A model generated the notes under the pieces. It saw only the letters and a program-made list of their open reading frames with translations, did not search any database and was not told the DNA's origin. The translations under genes and the position numbers were made by a program. Of a stretch of 64,000 nucleotides of DNA, positions 10,923 through 21,747 are shown piece by piece (position 1 is the stretch's first letter; the number at the start of each line of letters is the position of its first letter). This stretch comes from Rheum nobile (Eukaryota; Streptophyta; Magnoliopsida; Caryophyllales; Polygonaceae): positions 637,001 through 701,000 of the forward strand of contig WOAB01000152.1 in assembly GCA_027886185.1 (NCBI GenBank), given 5' to 3'.

Positions 10923-13168
10923 GGTGATCACAGTTACCACCTTCAATAATCAACTTCCTAATTTTATGTTTAACATCTTGTCTAAGACCTAATAATAATG
11001 CATAGGCTTCAATTTGTAGTATTGAAGTATTAGGAATATTTTTTTTCTCCATGACAAGAATGTTTAACATAGAATCCGTAAGAATATATACCAATATAAG
11101 ATGATTGGTCGGACCTTTTTAACCGGTCAAAGTTAAGCTTAATCCAAGACTGTGGAGGTTTGATCCAAGTGGAAGATGGATGTTTATTCCTTTTGTTTTC
11201 ACTAGCACATGACACATAGATAGAATGGCTCCATTCATTGAATTGGAGAAAAGCAGTTTCAGAGGACAAATTACATTTTTAAATATGTGTATCACGGAAA
11301 ATGATAATATTTCTATACCTCCAAATGTTACACCAAACAGAGACACGAGTATTAGGATTGCAGTTGATGAAAAGCAAAGTTTTAAGATTTGTTAAGAAAT
11401 CTCTAGAATCGTGGAAATAAAAGGTGGTATTTTGCTTTGCTCTCTATGTTCTAAAAAGTTGTCTGAGTAATTGTACGATCAAAGAAGAGATGCTTAAAGT
11501 CTTCATGCTTTTCATTATAGAGACAACATTGGGAGGGAACACGATGATAAAATCTGTTAAATGTTTATCTAGTTGGAAGCCAAACATAATGCTTTCGAGA
11601 TGAAGTTGTATATTTTGGGGGTATTTGTTTCTTCCATATACAAGAAAAATTATCAGTATTATTTCCCAAATCTTTATCAAAAAGTCTTGGGGTTGATTTA
11701 ACGGAGAACCTACCATTCGAAACAGGAAGCCAAATTAATATGTCTAGCATATCCATACTAGGAATATAAATTAAATAGCCATAATTTTGGAAACAATGTT
11801 ATGGAGTATAATCGAATAAAGATTATGAAAATCCCAATGGTAAATAGTGATGATAAATTTAGAAACATTAGTACTAATGTTGACATGGTCAAAGTACGAA
11901 GAAATATTGAAGTCTTCAATCCAATTATTACTCCATAAATTAATAAGTTTACCATTACTTAATTGCCAGAAAATACCTTTCTCAAAGAGTTCGATGAAGT
12001 TTAAGTTTGTCAAATTTACATGATTGTGTGGATGTGTTTTTGTAAGAATGAAGGTCACTAGGCCCTAGGTATTTATCATTAATAATTCGAACCTATATGT
12101 TATCTGGTTCAGTCATAATTTTCCCTAAGAGTTTCATTTGAAGGACAATATTGTTATGCTCGACTTTACGAATATTAGTCATCCAAAGCATTTAGAGCAC
12201 GGATTGTGTCCCAACTGAGAAGTTGGTGAAAGTTTTGTGTGTTCTTATTCCAAGAAGTCGTTGTTAATCTTATCAATGGATTCAAAGATAGCTTTAAGGA
12301 GGAGGAAGCTTTGTATAAGATAATTGACTTTAGAAAGCATATTTGATTCAATAAGAATGGCTCTACCAGTTTGGGATAGAGAATTTTCCTTCCAGAGAGA
12401 GATTTGTCATTTCCGAGTTGCAATGGAATCCACAATAACTTCATTGTTTACTATTCATCGAATAATGAGAATGCTTGAGTATTTATCCATACTCCTAGTC
12501 ATTCGGATGTTTAAAATGCTAGTCAATGTAGAGGCAATTGCTCTTCTAACATTACTAGACACTTCGAAAGAGCTCTTATGATAGTTAAAGCCAAGCCGTT
12601 TTATTCAGTAAAGTTATCATGTTTGATTTATGTAAATTATGATGTCATGCAAAATTATTAGCCATAATTAATGTATCATCCGCAAAGTTTGAATAAGGAA
12701 TGCAAATACCATCATGAGTAAGATTAATGCCAACTCTACTCTAAGGCAGATATGCTTTTTGGGTAAGAGTTCTAGGATGAAATTCCATAGCAATGACAAG
12801 AAGAAAGGGGGAAATTGGGTCACCTTGTCTAATTATGCATGACAGTTGGAATTCTTTGCCAGGTTAATCATTAACAAGAACAAAATACGAGGCTATAGAG
12901 ATGCATGTTATAATTAGGTGAATCTGTTTGTCATAAAAATGAAACTTAGACAAAATATGACTTGGGAAGGTCTAGTCTAATTTATCATATGTTTTTTCTG
13001 TATGAAGATTTAGAGGCATCCATTCTTGATTACCTTTTTTCTTTTTATCGAAGGAGTGAAATACTTCATGAGCAATTAAAATACTATCTTGAATTAATTT
13101 GTCTTCAACAAAGGCCCCTTGAAGCAAGCTTTTTTCATATTAAGTTTCATGAGCAATTAGGATATTAA
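10923..13168 (-). pseudogene. L1-type LINE, piece 3: reverse transcriptase palm to RNase H
   Basis: Minus-strand translation, broken by frameshifts and stops, shows in order LLQGAFVEDKLIQD and ILIAHEVFHSF (RT fingers, about 13140-13050), LHTEKTYDKLDW, RQGDPISPFLLVIAMEF (about 12835-12785), YSNFADDTLIMAN with the catalytic FADD at 12675-12686, then a zinc-binding linker (GRFSVKS near 11710 and IPPKYT), and an RNase H-like start (PPQSWIKLNFD, about 11150) ending with LQIEAYALLLGLRQDVKH at about 10990. This is the order of plant L1 ORF2. The 3' end, including any poly(A), is missing where the Tat LTR abuts. The upstream half continues at 24007 after removal of element A. Confidence 0.85.
13164..13168. 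repeat. Target-site duplication of element A (left)
   Basis: ATTAA immediately left of the LTR; the same five bases follow the right LTR at 24007-24011. Confidence 0.9.
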
Positions 13169-15443
13169 TGTAACACCCCCAAAATACATTTGGAAATATT
13201 ACCGCCAGTGACCTCAGAATACACATCTAGGGTCACCCAAGGCTTACCGTTTTCATAACAAATGATATAATAATTTAAACTTTATTAAATAACATGAAAG
13301 TTGACCCAATAATGTTCATACCGATGTCATAAGTTACAACTGATAACCAAACCAAATACATAATGCGTTTATTACATCGGAAGTCTTTGAAATAAATAAA
13401 TAAATAAAACGCCACAAAGGGGTTTTGAACCGTGCGATCTTACGACAGGATCTTCAACCTTAGGTAAAACACTTAAAACATCAACTGCCTTCAACGTCGG
13501 AATCTGGCCTTCACAGCTGAGGAAATTTACCTGATGTGCCGTATGAGATGGATGACACCAGCCAACCATGCAAAGGAAAAGTACCGATTGGTTAGTCTAA
13601 TGAAAGACTATGCAAGGGTACAAATAAAAAGGTTCTAAGTAGTCGTATTAAGTTACACCCATCGCTTCTCAAATAATAGCCGATACACGATGTGAACTTC
13701 AATACTTCTACGGAAACACAAGAAAAGGAATGGTCAAGAGAAGACTCCAAAGGAATTGAGTCTTATGAGAAACGTATGAAGAAAAGACCCCAAAGGAATT
13801 GAGTCTTATAGGAAACATATGACAATTGTTTGGGAACGTTTAGTTTTCACACAAGTTTAAAAAACGACCTTGATTATTTTGGTCCACGACCAACCTCACC
13901 GCGCAATGCGAATCCAAATTCGAAAGAAGACTTACTATAACAAGAGTCCGGGCGGTTTTCACGTTGTACTCCTCGCCCGAGGGTATATTAATTATGTGCG
14001 TAAAAGCCCTTATCTTATTTAATTCCAAAATGTACATTCACGTTAAAACTTTTAATTCACATCATCTCGATACGAGAGATATTTTTGGGAATGAATCCTG
14101 AACGTTGGCACTAGCTAAGTGCACCTACCCTTAGAATAAGGGTACGGTCATGACCAGAAGTACTAGGGAAAAATCCTCATAATACTAGTTATAAAGAAAC
14201 GACTAGACCTCACAAGGTACATAGCGTTCCTACGAATACTCGTGCTAACTAAGCATGTAAGTTCACACATAAATCCACACCAAAATCCATTACGGTAATA
14301 TTATAAAGAACTATATAATAGCGTTGTTTCTAGCTATATATACAACCTATTATAGATCCATATTTTAACACATTGTTTTATCAAATCTGTTCCCAAACAA
14401 AAAACAATAATTTTATTCCAACTTAATTAACAATCAAATAATTGATAATCAAGGGAAACATGGAATAATGAGCAAGAGCGAACCGCCACTTGCCTTAGCT
14501 AGACGAACGAAAGATCGGGTTCCGAGATCTAGAAACTTGCACTTGAGCACGGTTTCCTACAACGACAACGAGTTTTAAGACAAAACCCTACATTAGATAC
14601 GATACGAAAAGACAAAGCAAAACGAAGGAAAAGAGCCAGTGTCGCGGTCGCGGATGGCATAGCCGCGATCATGGCCTTGCTGGGAAAAACTGCGCCCACG
14701 GTTTTACAACCGCGATCGCGGATTTGCGCCCAGTCGTGGCCGCGGGTCTCTGCCCGGCCGCGGTCGCGATGGATAGAGCCGCGGTCGCGGAACTCCATCC
14801 CGACGCGAGCTTAATCGAGCTTTCGAGGCCATACCGACGACGACGACTTCGAATCTTCACTTCTAAACCACCACGCACTACCACCACTCCAAGGATTTCC
14901 CACGGCGACTACTTCGGCGACAACGACTCTGGCGACGAACACGAACTTTTGACGAGAGGAAGAGGAAGCTTGAGGATGATGGAGAAGCTCGGATCCAACC
15001 TCTTATTTATAGGCTCAGAGAAGGAGGAGTTCACATCCACGCCGGCAATCCAAACGATCCAGCTCCCCGTCGTTCGAAGCACGAGGGAAAATCCGATCGT
15101 CAGCCTTCTAGAAGCAGACGAAGAAGACGAACAGAGGTTTCTGCGATCGCGGTTTCAGAACCGCGATCACGGTTTTCCCCTAGGCAAAACCGTGCCCGCA
15201 GTTTCAAAACCGCGGTCACGGAACTGCTACGCTCGCGTTTTTGGACCTTGATCGCGGTCTTTGATCTCGGTCAAGCTTAACTTTTGATTTTAGCACTCCA
15301 TAACTCTCTTTAAATAATTTAAGACCTATATATCTTTATTAAACGTATATCAACATGTTCAAATGGTTCTTACAGAGTTTACAGAATAAGCCAAACACGT
15401 CTTGCTTACAAAACAAAAGTTGGGACTTTTAGGGGTTATTACA
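13169..15443 (-). repeat. 3' LTR of element A
   Basis: 2,275 bp; on the window strand it begins TGTAACACCCCC and ends GGGGTTATTACA. It contains a TATA box at 15003-15011 (minus), the TAGTCT hairpin at 13593-13610, a 12-bp stem hairpin at 14315-14353 and GC-rich palindrome pairs at about 14640-14800 and 15140-15260. The open frames crossing it are not conserved genes. Confidence 0.95.
15003..15011 (-). promoter_or_regulatory. TATA box in the 3' LTR of element A
   Basis: TATAAATAA on the minus strand. The matching site in the 5' LTR (about 23587-23594) reads AATAAATA, so the copy that would drive the element has lost the canonical TATA start. Confidence 0.5.
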
Positions 15444-15446
15444 ATA

Positions 15447-15459
15447 CCTGCCCCTTAAA
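15447..15459 (-). promoter_or_regulatory. Polypurine tract of element A
   Basis: On the minus strand AAGGGGCAGG lies a few bases before the 3' LTR start. It follows the end of integrase, as in other Tekay-type elements, and matches the AAGGGGGAGG tract of element C. Confidence 0.7.
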
Positions 15460-15476
15460 AAAAAGTTTCGACCCCG

Positions 15477-16790
15477 AAACTAGGCCGAAAACAGCTCGGG
15501 AAAACAACTTAGCATATCGGCCTCAGTCTCCCAAGTTTCCCAAGTTACCTCCTCGGATCCAGACTTGGACTAGAGGATTCGTACTAATGGTACCACCTTG
15601 TTCCTCAAGTGCTTCTCGCGGCATTCGAGAATATGCACATGTCTCTCCTCGTATGTACCATTTGCCTGAATCTCGATGTTATCATAACTCAGCACATGAG
15701 ACTCATCTGGCACATACTTCCTCAACAGGGACACATGAAACACGTTATGCACAGGATGCCCCGACGGCGGCAGTGCTAAACGGTATGCTAGAGATCCAAC
15801 TCTGTCAAGGATCTCGAATGGTACCACGTAGCGAGGGTTGAGCTTCCCACGCTTGCCGAACCTAAACACACCCTTGGATGGAGACACCCTGACAAACACC
15901 TTGTCACCTACATCAAACTCGACATTCCTGCGCTTTAAATCAGCATAAGACTTCTGTCGACTCTGAGTTGTAAACATCCTATGTCTGATCAAGACAATAT
16001 CTGAGGTAGTCCTCTCGACTAACTCTGGTCCGAACAGAATCTTGTCGGCATTCTCATCCCAACAAATCGTAGATCTGCACTTTCGACCGTACAAAGCCTC
16101 GAATGGAGCCATCTTGATGGTGGAATGCCAGCTGTTATTGTACGTGAATTCAATCAGACTTAAGATGCTCTCCCAGCTGGTCGGACGATCCAGCACAGAA
16201 GCTCTCAGCATATCCTCCAGTGTCTGAATGGTCCTTTGAGACTACTCATCCGTCTGAGGATGAAACGTAGTACTGAACCTCAACTCAGTTCCCATGGCCT
16301 TGTGGAGTTCCTTCCAGAACCTCGACATGAATCGGCCATCACGATCCGATACAATGGTTTTTGGCATACCATGTAATCGGACAATCTCGTGTTGGAAAAC
16401 TTCTGATAGCTTTTGGGTTCCCCAAGTTGACTAGATAGCCATGAAATGAGCACTCTTTGTGAGCCGGTCAATGATCACCCATATGACATCCTTCTGACTC
16501 TGAGTCTTCGGCAACCCCATGACGAAGTCCATCGCAATATCCTCCCACTTCCACTCTGGCACTGGGAGAGGTTGCAATTCACCACCTGGTCTGCGGTGTT
16601 CAATCTTGACCTTCTGACAAGTCAAGCATCTCGCCACAAATTCTGCTACATCCCACTTCATGTTGGGCCACCAGAATTTCTTCCTGAGGTCTTTGTACAT
16701 CTTGCTGGATCCTGGATGTACAGAATAAGCTGACGAATGGGCCTCCTTCATCACCAATTGACGAAGGCCATCTATGTCAGGCACACAGAT
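15477..16790 (-). pseudogene. Element A integrase with chromodomain-like C-terminus
   Basis: Minus-strand order: zinc-binding HHCC region (EAHSSAYSVHPGSSKMYKDL ... CLTCQKVK, about 16745-16615), catalytic core with WEDIAMDFVMGLP and TIVSDRDGRF, then the region AFEALYGRKCRS and GPELVE, a C-terminal segment with FRFGKRGKLNPRYV and HNVFHVSLLRKYVPD, and last a chromodomain-like tail (TYEERHVHIL, LRNKVVPLV, then VTWETWETEAD and CFPELF). Stops occur at 16431, 16242 and about 15570. Just after the stop at 16242 the third catalytic residue has changed: the usual SERT reads SQRT. The chromodomain-like tail of Tekay/Del type would direct insertion to heterochromatin. The domain is otherwise full length. 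Confidence 0.9.
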
Positions 16791-16802
16791 CCGGTCCTGA
16801 AA

Positions 16803-18171
16803 TCAGAGTGATCCATCATCTTGAATCACGAATCCCGAAGCTTTCCCATCCACCACTTCGCTGCTTAACTTCACCAAGATCAGATCATCAACCTGCTTCC
16901 CCTTGATCTGATCGAGTAGCGTAGCGAGAATCTCTAACATACTCAGGCATCCTCGACGCTGATCATACAAGACATCAATCTCGCACAATCCTTGTTGTAG
17001 TTTGGTTTGGGCAGTGAGCAGAGCTACTAAGGTCTTGTGCGGCGTCTTCCGGCTCAAAGCATCGGCTACCATGTTAGCCTTGCCCGGATGATACAACAAC
17101 TCGATGTCGTAATCCTTGAGTAGCTCTAACCAGTGACGTTGCCTCATATTCAACTCCTTCTGAGTGAACACATGCTTGAGACTCTTGTGGTCGGTAAAGA
17201 TCTGGCATCTAACACCATAGAGATAGTGCCTCCAAATCTTTAGCCCGAAAACCATAGCCGCTAACTCCAGATCATACGTTGGATAGTTTGCTTCATAGGT
17301 CTTCAATTGCCGAGATGCGTATGCAATAACCTTTCCCTTTTGCATTAATACACATCCTAACCCATGCTTTGAAGCGTCACTATAGACCACATAACCATCA
17401 GATCCATCTAGTAGCGCCAAAACTGGTGCAGACGTCAGGCACTTTTTCAACTTTTGAAAACTTGCCTCGCACTTGTCGTCCCATATGAACTTCTTATGGA
17501 CCTTACGTAGCAACCCGGTCATGGGTAGAGTGATCTTTGAAAATCCCTCCACGAACCGTCTGTAATAACCTGCAAGTTCCAAGAAACTGCGCACCTCTTT
17601 CACGTTCTGAGGTCGCTTCCAGTCGGCTACCGCTTCGATCTTCTGAGGGTCGACCATAACCTCATTCTCATTAATCACATGGCCTAAGAGATCCACTTCC
17701 TTAATCCAGAAGTCACATTTAGACAACTTGACATACAGCTGATTTTGTCTAAGGACCGACAATGTGATACGAAGATGCTCCTCGTGAGCCTCCTCATTCG
17801 GAGAGTAGATCGGGATATCGTCGTTAAAAACCACCACAAACTTGTCCAGATACTGATGGAAACATCTGTGCATCAGATCCATGAAAACTGCCGAAGCATT
17901 TGTAAGCGCAAATGGCATGACTACGAACTCGTAGTGTCCATATCTCGTTTGGAACGCAGTCCTCAGAATATCTTCCTCACGAATCCTGAGCTGATGATAA
18001 CTAGACCTCAGATTGATCTTGGAAAAGACCTTCGCTCCCTGTATTTGATCCAAAAGATCATCTATCCTTGGCAAAGGATACTTATTCTTGATGGTGACCT
18101 TGTTGAACTCTCGATAGTCAATACAAAGTCTGAACGAACCATCCTTTTTCTTGACAAATAAGACAGGAGCG
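16803..18171 (-). pseudogene. Element A reverse transcriptase and RNase H
   Basis: A long open stretch (18074-16803, 423 residues) plus its N-terminal start up to 18171. RT motifs: APVLFVKKKDGSF, CIDYRE, PLPRIDDLLDQI, FSKINLRSSYHQL, then VVVFNDDIPIYS, LGHVI and SFLELAGYYRRFV. RNase H motifs follow: VVYSDASKHGLG, YDLELAAMV, FTDHKSLKH and ADALSR, with all four acidic positions present. Two features show inactivity: the first catalytic Asp (usually KIDL) is Asn at about 18012, and a stop separates this part from protease at about 18172 (normal W of SSPWGAP replaced by a stop). FNDD keeps both Asp residues of the usual FIDD box. The tail after ADALSR is the normal linker to integrase. Confidence 0.92.
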
Positions 18172-18173
18172 TC

Positions 18174-19299
18174 CTAAGGCGATGAACTCGGCCTTATATA
18201 TCCCTTCTCGAGTAGCTCCTCAAGTTGTTTCTTCAACTCTTGCATCTCTGCTGGAGCCATCCGATAAGGTGCTTCAGAAATCGGCGAGGTGCCAGGTTCT
18301 AGATCAATAGTGAACTCTACGTCATGATTCAGGGGTAAACCGAGAATATCATCAGGAAAAACATCAGGATACTCGCATATGACAGGAATATCATGAACTA
18401 AAGTCTCATCCTTCTTGGGTTTATCCAGATAGCACAGGTACCCGACATAACCATGTCGAAGTAGCTTATACGCATCCATCGCATTGATAAGCTTTCCATT
18501 ATCAGTGTCATTACGACCCTTGAACTTACACACAAACTGACCCCCAGATGAAACTGTCACTGTCCTTGAGCTGAAATCGATTACCGCCCCGTGACGCGTC
18601 AGCCAGTCCATTCCGAGAATGATGTCATATGGAGCCATGGCTATGCAGATCAAGTCCGCTTCGAACTTCCGACCTTGAATAGTAATCGAAAATTCCGACA
18701 GTCGCTTGGTCCCTACTAATTGCTCACCATTGGGAAGGTTCACCACAAATGGTTCGCAAGATTCATTACACTTCAACCCTAACTTACTCACACACTTCTC
18801 CAAAAAAAAGGAATGAGTGGCACTAGAATCAAACAATATGCAAACTGATGTAGAGTAAAGGTATAGAGTACCTTGAGCAATCGGAGCGTTCGGTCCGTCA
18901 GCCTCATGCATCTCGTACAACCGCTGACCCTTACCCACTGGATCAACTGGGGCTTTTCCCTTGTTCTGAGCAGTTGTCTGCATCGAAGTACTAGGAGTCC
19001 CTACAGGCTTAAATCGAGGTCGGTTGTTATGGCTAACTGACCCTTGTTGCGACTCAGCCTCCTTCTGCCTCCTCTGAGGACAAAAAGTATGCAAATGCCC
19101 CTCCTTTACGCATGCAAAGCACGTCCTCTTACCCTTTGTGCACTCATTGCTCTTTTTCCCCGGCGTTCCGCAGTTATAGCACTGAATCGGGTTCTTGCTC
19201 TGGCCCGAGCGTTGAGTAGGGCCTGACTGTGTCACCTCAGTTCTTGCCCGACCAGACTTGGCAAAGTGCGATGGTGATGCGGGTCGTTTAAACACACTA
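18174..19299 (-). pseudogene. Element A gag C-terminus and protease
   Basis: An open stretch of 373 residues. It has two zinc knuckles: the first, CYNCGTPGKKSNEC, has lost its His (Lys instead); the second, CFACVKEGHLHTFC, is a good C-x2-C-x4-H-x4-C. The protease follows with ILFDSSATHSFF, where the D-S/T-G active site reads DSS, a Gly-to-Ser change expected to weaken or kill it, then APYDIILGMDWLTRHGAVID. The end, EYPDVFPDDILGLP and LEPGTSPISEAPYRMAP, is the conserved lead-in to reverse transcriptase. It stops at 18174 where the next codon of the domain should be Trp. Gag and pol appear to have been one reading frame in the ancestor. Confidence 0.9.
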
Positions 19300-20200
19300 G
19301 CCTGAGGCTGGCTCTACGCCGGTCTCTGGCGATTATGCTTCTTTGCCGACTCCTCTATAGTCACTTCCAGCTTGTAGGCGACGTCCACAACCCGCTCCAG
19401 AGTAGAGCAGCCATGGCGCACCATCAACGACTTGATATCCGGTTCATCCACTCATGGAAATGCCAAATTTTCTGCTCCTCACTCGACACTTCCGGTCCAG
19501 CATATTGCAACAAGTGGTTACACTTTGCAGCTAGCTCAGTCACCTTCAGCCCTTCAATCTTAGGGTAAAGGAATTTCTTATGTTTCTCCTCCCTCATAGC
19601 ACGGGAAAAGAAACGGTCGGTCATCTTCATCTTGAACAAACCCTAGTTCAACGCGGGATGTTCAGGTAATCCGGTGCTCTCCCACCATTCACTATCCACA
19701 TCCTTTAATTGAAGGGAGAGAATGTGCACTTTCTCAGCTTCAATGCAAGCGACGTTTCTGAATAACCGCTCCATATGTGAGAACCAATACGCCACCCTGA
19801 CTGGTTCTCCATTACCGTCATAGTTGTCAGACCTCATCGAGCTAATGGATTTCAAAGCCCAACCGTAGTTCCCTCCATTTCTGACGGTATCGACCTGAGG
19901 TGCATGGTCCACTGACTCCTCAAATTCAGGGATAACATGAGGGACTGAGACACCTTGCCCTTGTGGTACAACTGGTCGAACTATCTCGGTGACAGCCTGC
20001 ACCACGATCCTTCGAATGGCCTCGACGGCCGCAGCGTCAAAAACAACCTGAGGGTTAGCCTTAACATGGCTATTGCCTGCTGGGTTATTGTGAGAGGCCG
20101 ATTCACTCTCATCCCCCTGATTAGCGGCACTTCTCAGGTTCATCATAGGGTTGTTACTTAGCCCAGCACCAACCCGGGTTGTGTTCCTTGTGTTTACCAT
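19300..20200 (-). pseudogene. Element A gag, capsid part
   Basis: Start chosen at the Met of MVNTRNTTRVG (20200) because elements B and C begin gag with the same MVN(T/I/R)R; an upstream in-frame Met at 20215 is less likely. Conserved parts are AVEAIRRIVVQAVTEIVRPV, MRSDNYDGNGEPVRVAYWFS, MERLF, HILSLQLKDVDSEWWES, then, after a stop at 19643, KMTDRFFSRAMREEKHKKF and LKVTELAAKCNHLLQYAG. This is the Retrotrans_gag capsid-like domain. Frame breaks lie at about 19640 and 19420-19300. The intact homologue in element C (32072-33379) gives the expected layout. Confidence 0.88.
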
Positions 20201-20437
20201 CTGTTTGCCGATCAATTATTAAAGTACTCCATAAAATTAATATAACATTTTAAGACGCACAATAGATGTAATTGATTCGGAGTAAATTAAACTGGCAAAC
20301 TTTGTTGATGGAAGAACTGAAACCATGTTTTATAAGTCATACAATAACCTTCCTAAACGACAAGACAAAACTGTTAGAAGGCTAATTCTCTAAAAACAAC
20401 GAAAAGCAAAACAACTAGAACAGATCACTACATCTTG
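20201..20437 (-). other. Spacer between the pre-gag ORF and gag in element A
   Basis: AT-rich untranslated stretch of about 240 bases with no recognisable motif. It could hold a splice acceptor or internal ribosome entry for gag, but nothing in it proves this. Confidence 0.4.
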
Positions 20438-21469
20438 CTACTTCCCTCTCGAAGGGTCCTTGAAGAGATTCCTGTAGTCATCAGCCCTTTGATATCTCTT
20501 TGGAGGTGACCTATCCTCGAGTTCTGGAGCCGGCCTCCTCGAGCTACTAGGACCCGGAACACTTGGCCCCTCCCTAGGAGCGCTTGGCCCCTCCCTAGGC
20601 ACATGTGGATAGCAAAACCGATCCAAGAACCCTGGGCGAAAATCCGCCACATCCAGCTCATAGCGCGGGTTGACCAGTTTTTCTGCCTGCCTGATGTTAT
20701 CCTGGAGCTCATGGACATCATCCAGCATGAGAGAGAGACTGGACTCAACATCGAAAGCCCGCTCCTCCATGTATAGCGAGTCCATCCACTCATCCATGTG
20801 CTCAACTAGCACACGGGGCCTGACCCTTGCCTGCTGGGTGGGAACGTCCACAGAAGCCTCCAACGATCCCCACGGTCTCGCTCGCCTACGAGCTTTCTCC
20901 GACATCTCTTCCATTTGGCGACGAGCCTCGGTGGAAGCCATCTCACTTTGAAGGTGTACGTGACAAGACGCATGGCTCATCACCGGCTCTCTCGGTGCGA
21001 GGGTAGGATGCGGACCCACTAGTGCATCCAATGGCCCGTACTCCACCCGATCCGTACCAGACACCCCAAGTGCCTCCCAAGTAGCAGGGGACAAGTGCGT
21101 GTACTCCGGAAACGGTGGCATCTCCGGGCTAGGGAAGATGAATTGCATCCCCGGATCTTCTCCAACCACAAGCAGATGCTCCAGACCTAGATCAATATCA
21201 TAATCCTCGAGGTCCTCCTCAGGATCCTCTTCGGGGTCCTCTTCTGGGTCTTCCTCGGGATCCTCCTCGGGGTCTTCATCAGGATCCTCCATCTTGTCGG
21301 ATATGAGAACCACCGACTCCTCGAGAACGGTCTTCTCCTCCTCCTGAGGACTAACCGCATCCCCGACTATAGCGCAACCCGGAAGGGTAGGGCACTCACA
21401 CTCGGCCTTAGGTGGCGGAGCTACTTCAGCGTCCCTCCTTCCCTTGAGCTGTGACATGATAGCACCCAT
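20438..21469 (-). CDS. Pre-gag ORF of element A, 343 codons, unknown function
   Basis: An uninterrupted ORF between the primer site and gag, in the same direction as gag. I do not recognise the family. Visible parts: a basic start, an acidic stretch with six tandem EEDP-type units (about residues 62-88, coded by a 12-bp repeat at 21200-21290), a middle containing THLSPATWEALGV and VEYGPLDALVG, a probable helical region MEEMSEKARRRARPWG to VHELQDNIRQAEKLVNP with an EHMDEWMDSL segment, and a Pro/Ser-rich basic tail ending PPKRYQRADDYRNLFKDP. No signal peptide or membrane segment is seen. A decayed homologue with the same order of parts occupies the same place in element B (47763-48616), which argues for a real protein. 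It stays open while gag-pol next to it has about seven breaks. Possible roles (gag-like, nuclear targeting, silencing suppressor) are guesses. Confidence 0.75.
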   Translation of the reverse strand: MGAIMSQLKGRRDAEVAPPPKAECECPTLPGCAIVGDAVSPQEEEKTVLEESVVLISDKMEDPDEDPEEDPEEDPEEDPEEDPEEDLEDYDIDLGLEHLLVVGEDPGMQFIFPSPEMPPFPEYTHLSPATWEALGVSGTDRVEYGPLDALVGPHPTLAPREPVMSHASCHVHLQSEMASTEARRQMEEMSEKARRRARPWGSLEASVDVPTQQARVRPRVLVEHMDEWMDSLYMEERAFDVESSLSLMLDDVHELQDNIRQAEKLVNPRYELDVADFRPGFLDRFCYPHVPREGPSAPREGPSVPGPSSSRRPAPELEDRSPPKRYQRADDYRNLFKDPSRGK

Positions 21470-21731
21470 TGCATGCGAGGTGACGAGGGAGAATTAGAAC
21501 TTTCTAAATATAGAAGCTAACTTTCTATAATAGACAGAAGAAGAAGGCACGACTAGAATGGCAGAGGTTTCAAAGTATAAAAATTTACTCAAAAGTATAA
21601 TCTTGTTTAAAACTTTGACTCGACTTTTTGAAATACCCAAATAATTTCTTTACCACGAACGAAGAACGGTTTACAAAGTTTTGTTTTAAATAAAACGATT
21701 TGAAAACTTAAATCATTTAAAAAAACTTTTA
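21470..21731 (-). other. Leader of element A
   Basis: AT-rich 5' leader between the primer site and the pre-gag ORF; no coding signal was found. Confidence 0.5.
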
Positions 21732-21743
21732 GCTCTGATACCA
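21732..21743 (-). promoter_or_regulatory. Primer binding site of element A, tRNA-Met
   Basis: Minus-strand TGGTATCAGAGC, complementary to initiator tRNA-Met, four bases inside the 5' LTR. The same site is found in elements B, C and the copia remnant. Confidence 0.95.
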
Positions 21744-21747
21744 AATC

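Noticed and set aside
14724..15251. 175-codon ORF in the 3' LTR of element A
   Set aside because: It runs through the GC-rich palindrome pairs of the LTR; the 5' LTR copy is interrupted and shows no protein-level conservation.
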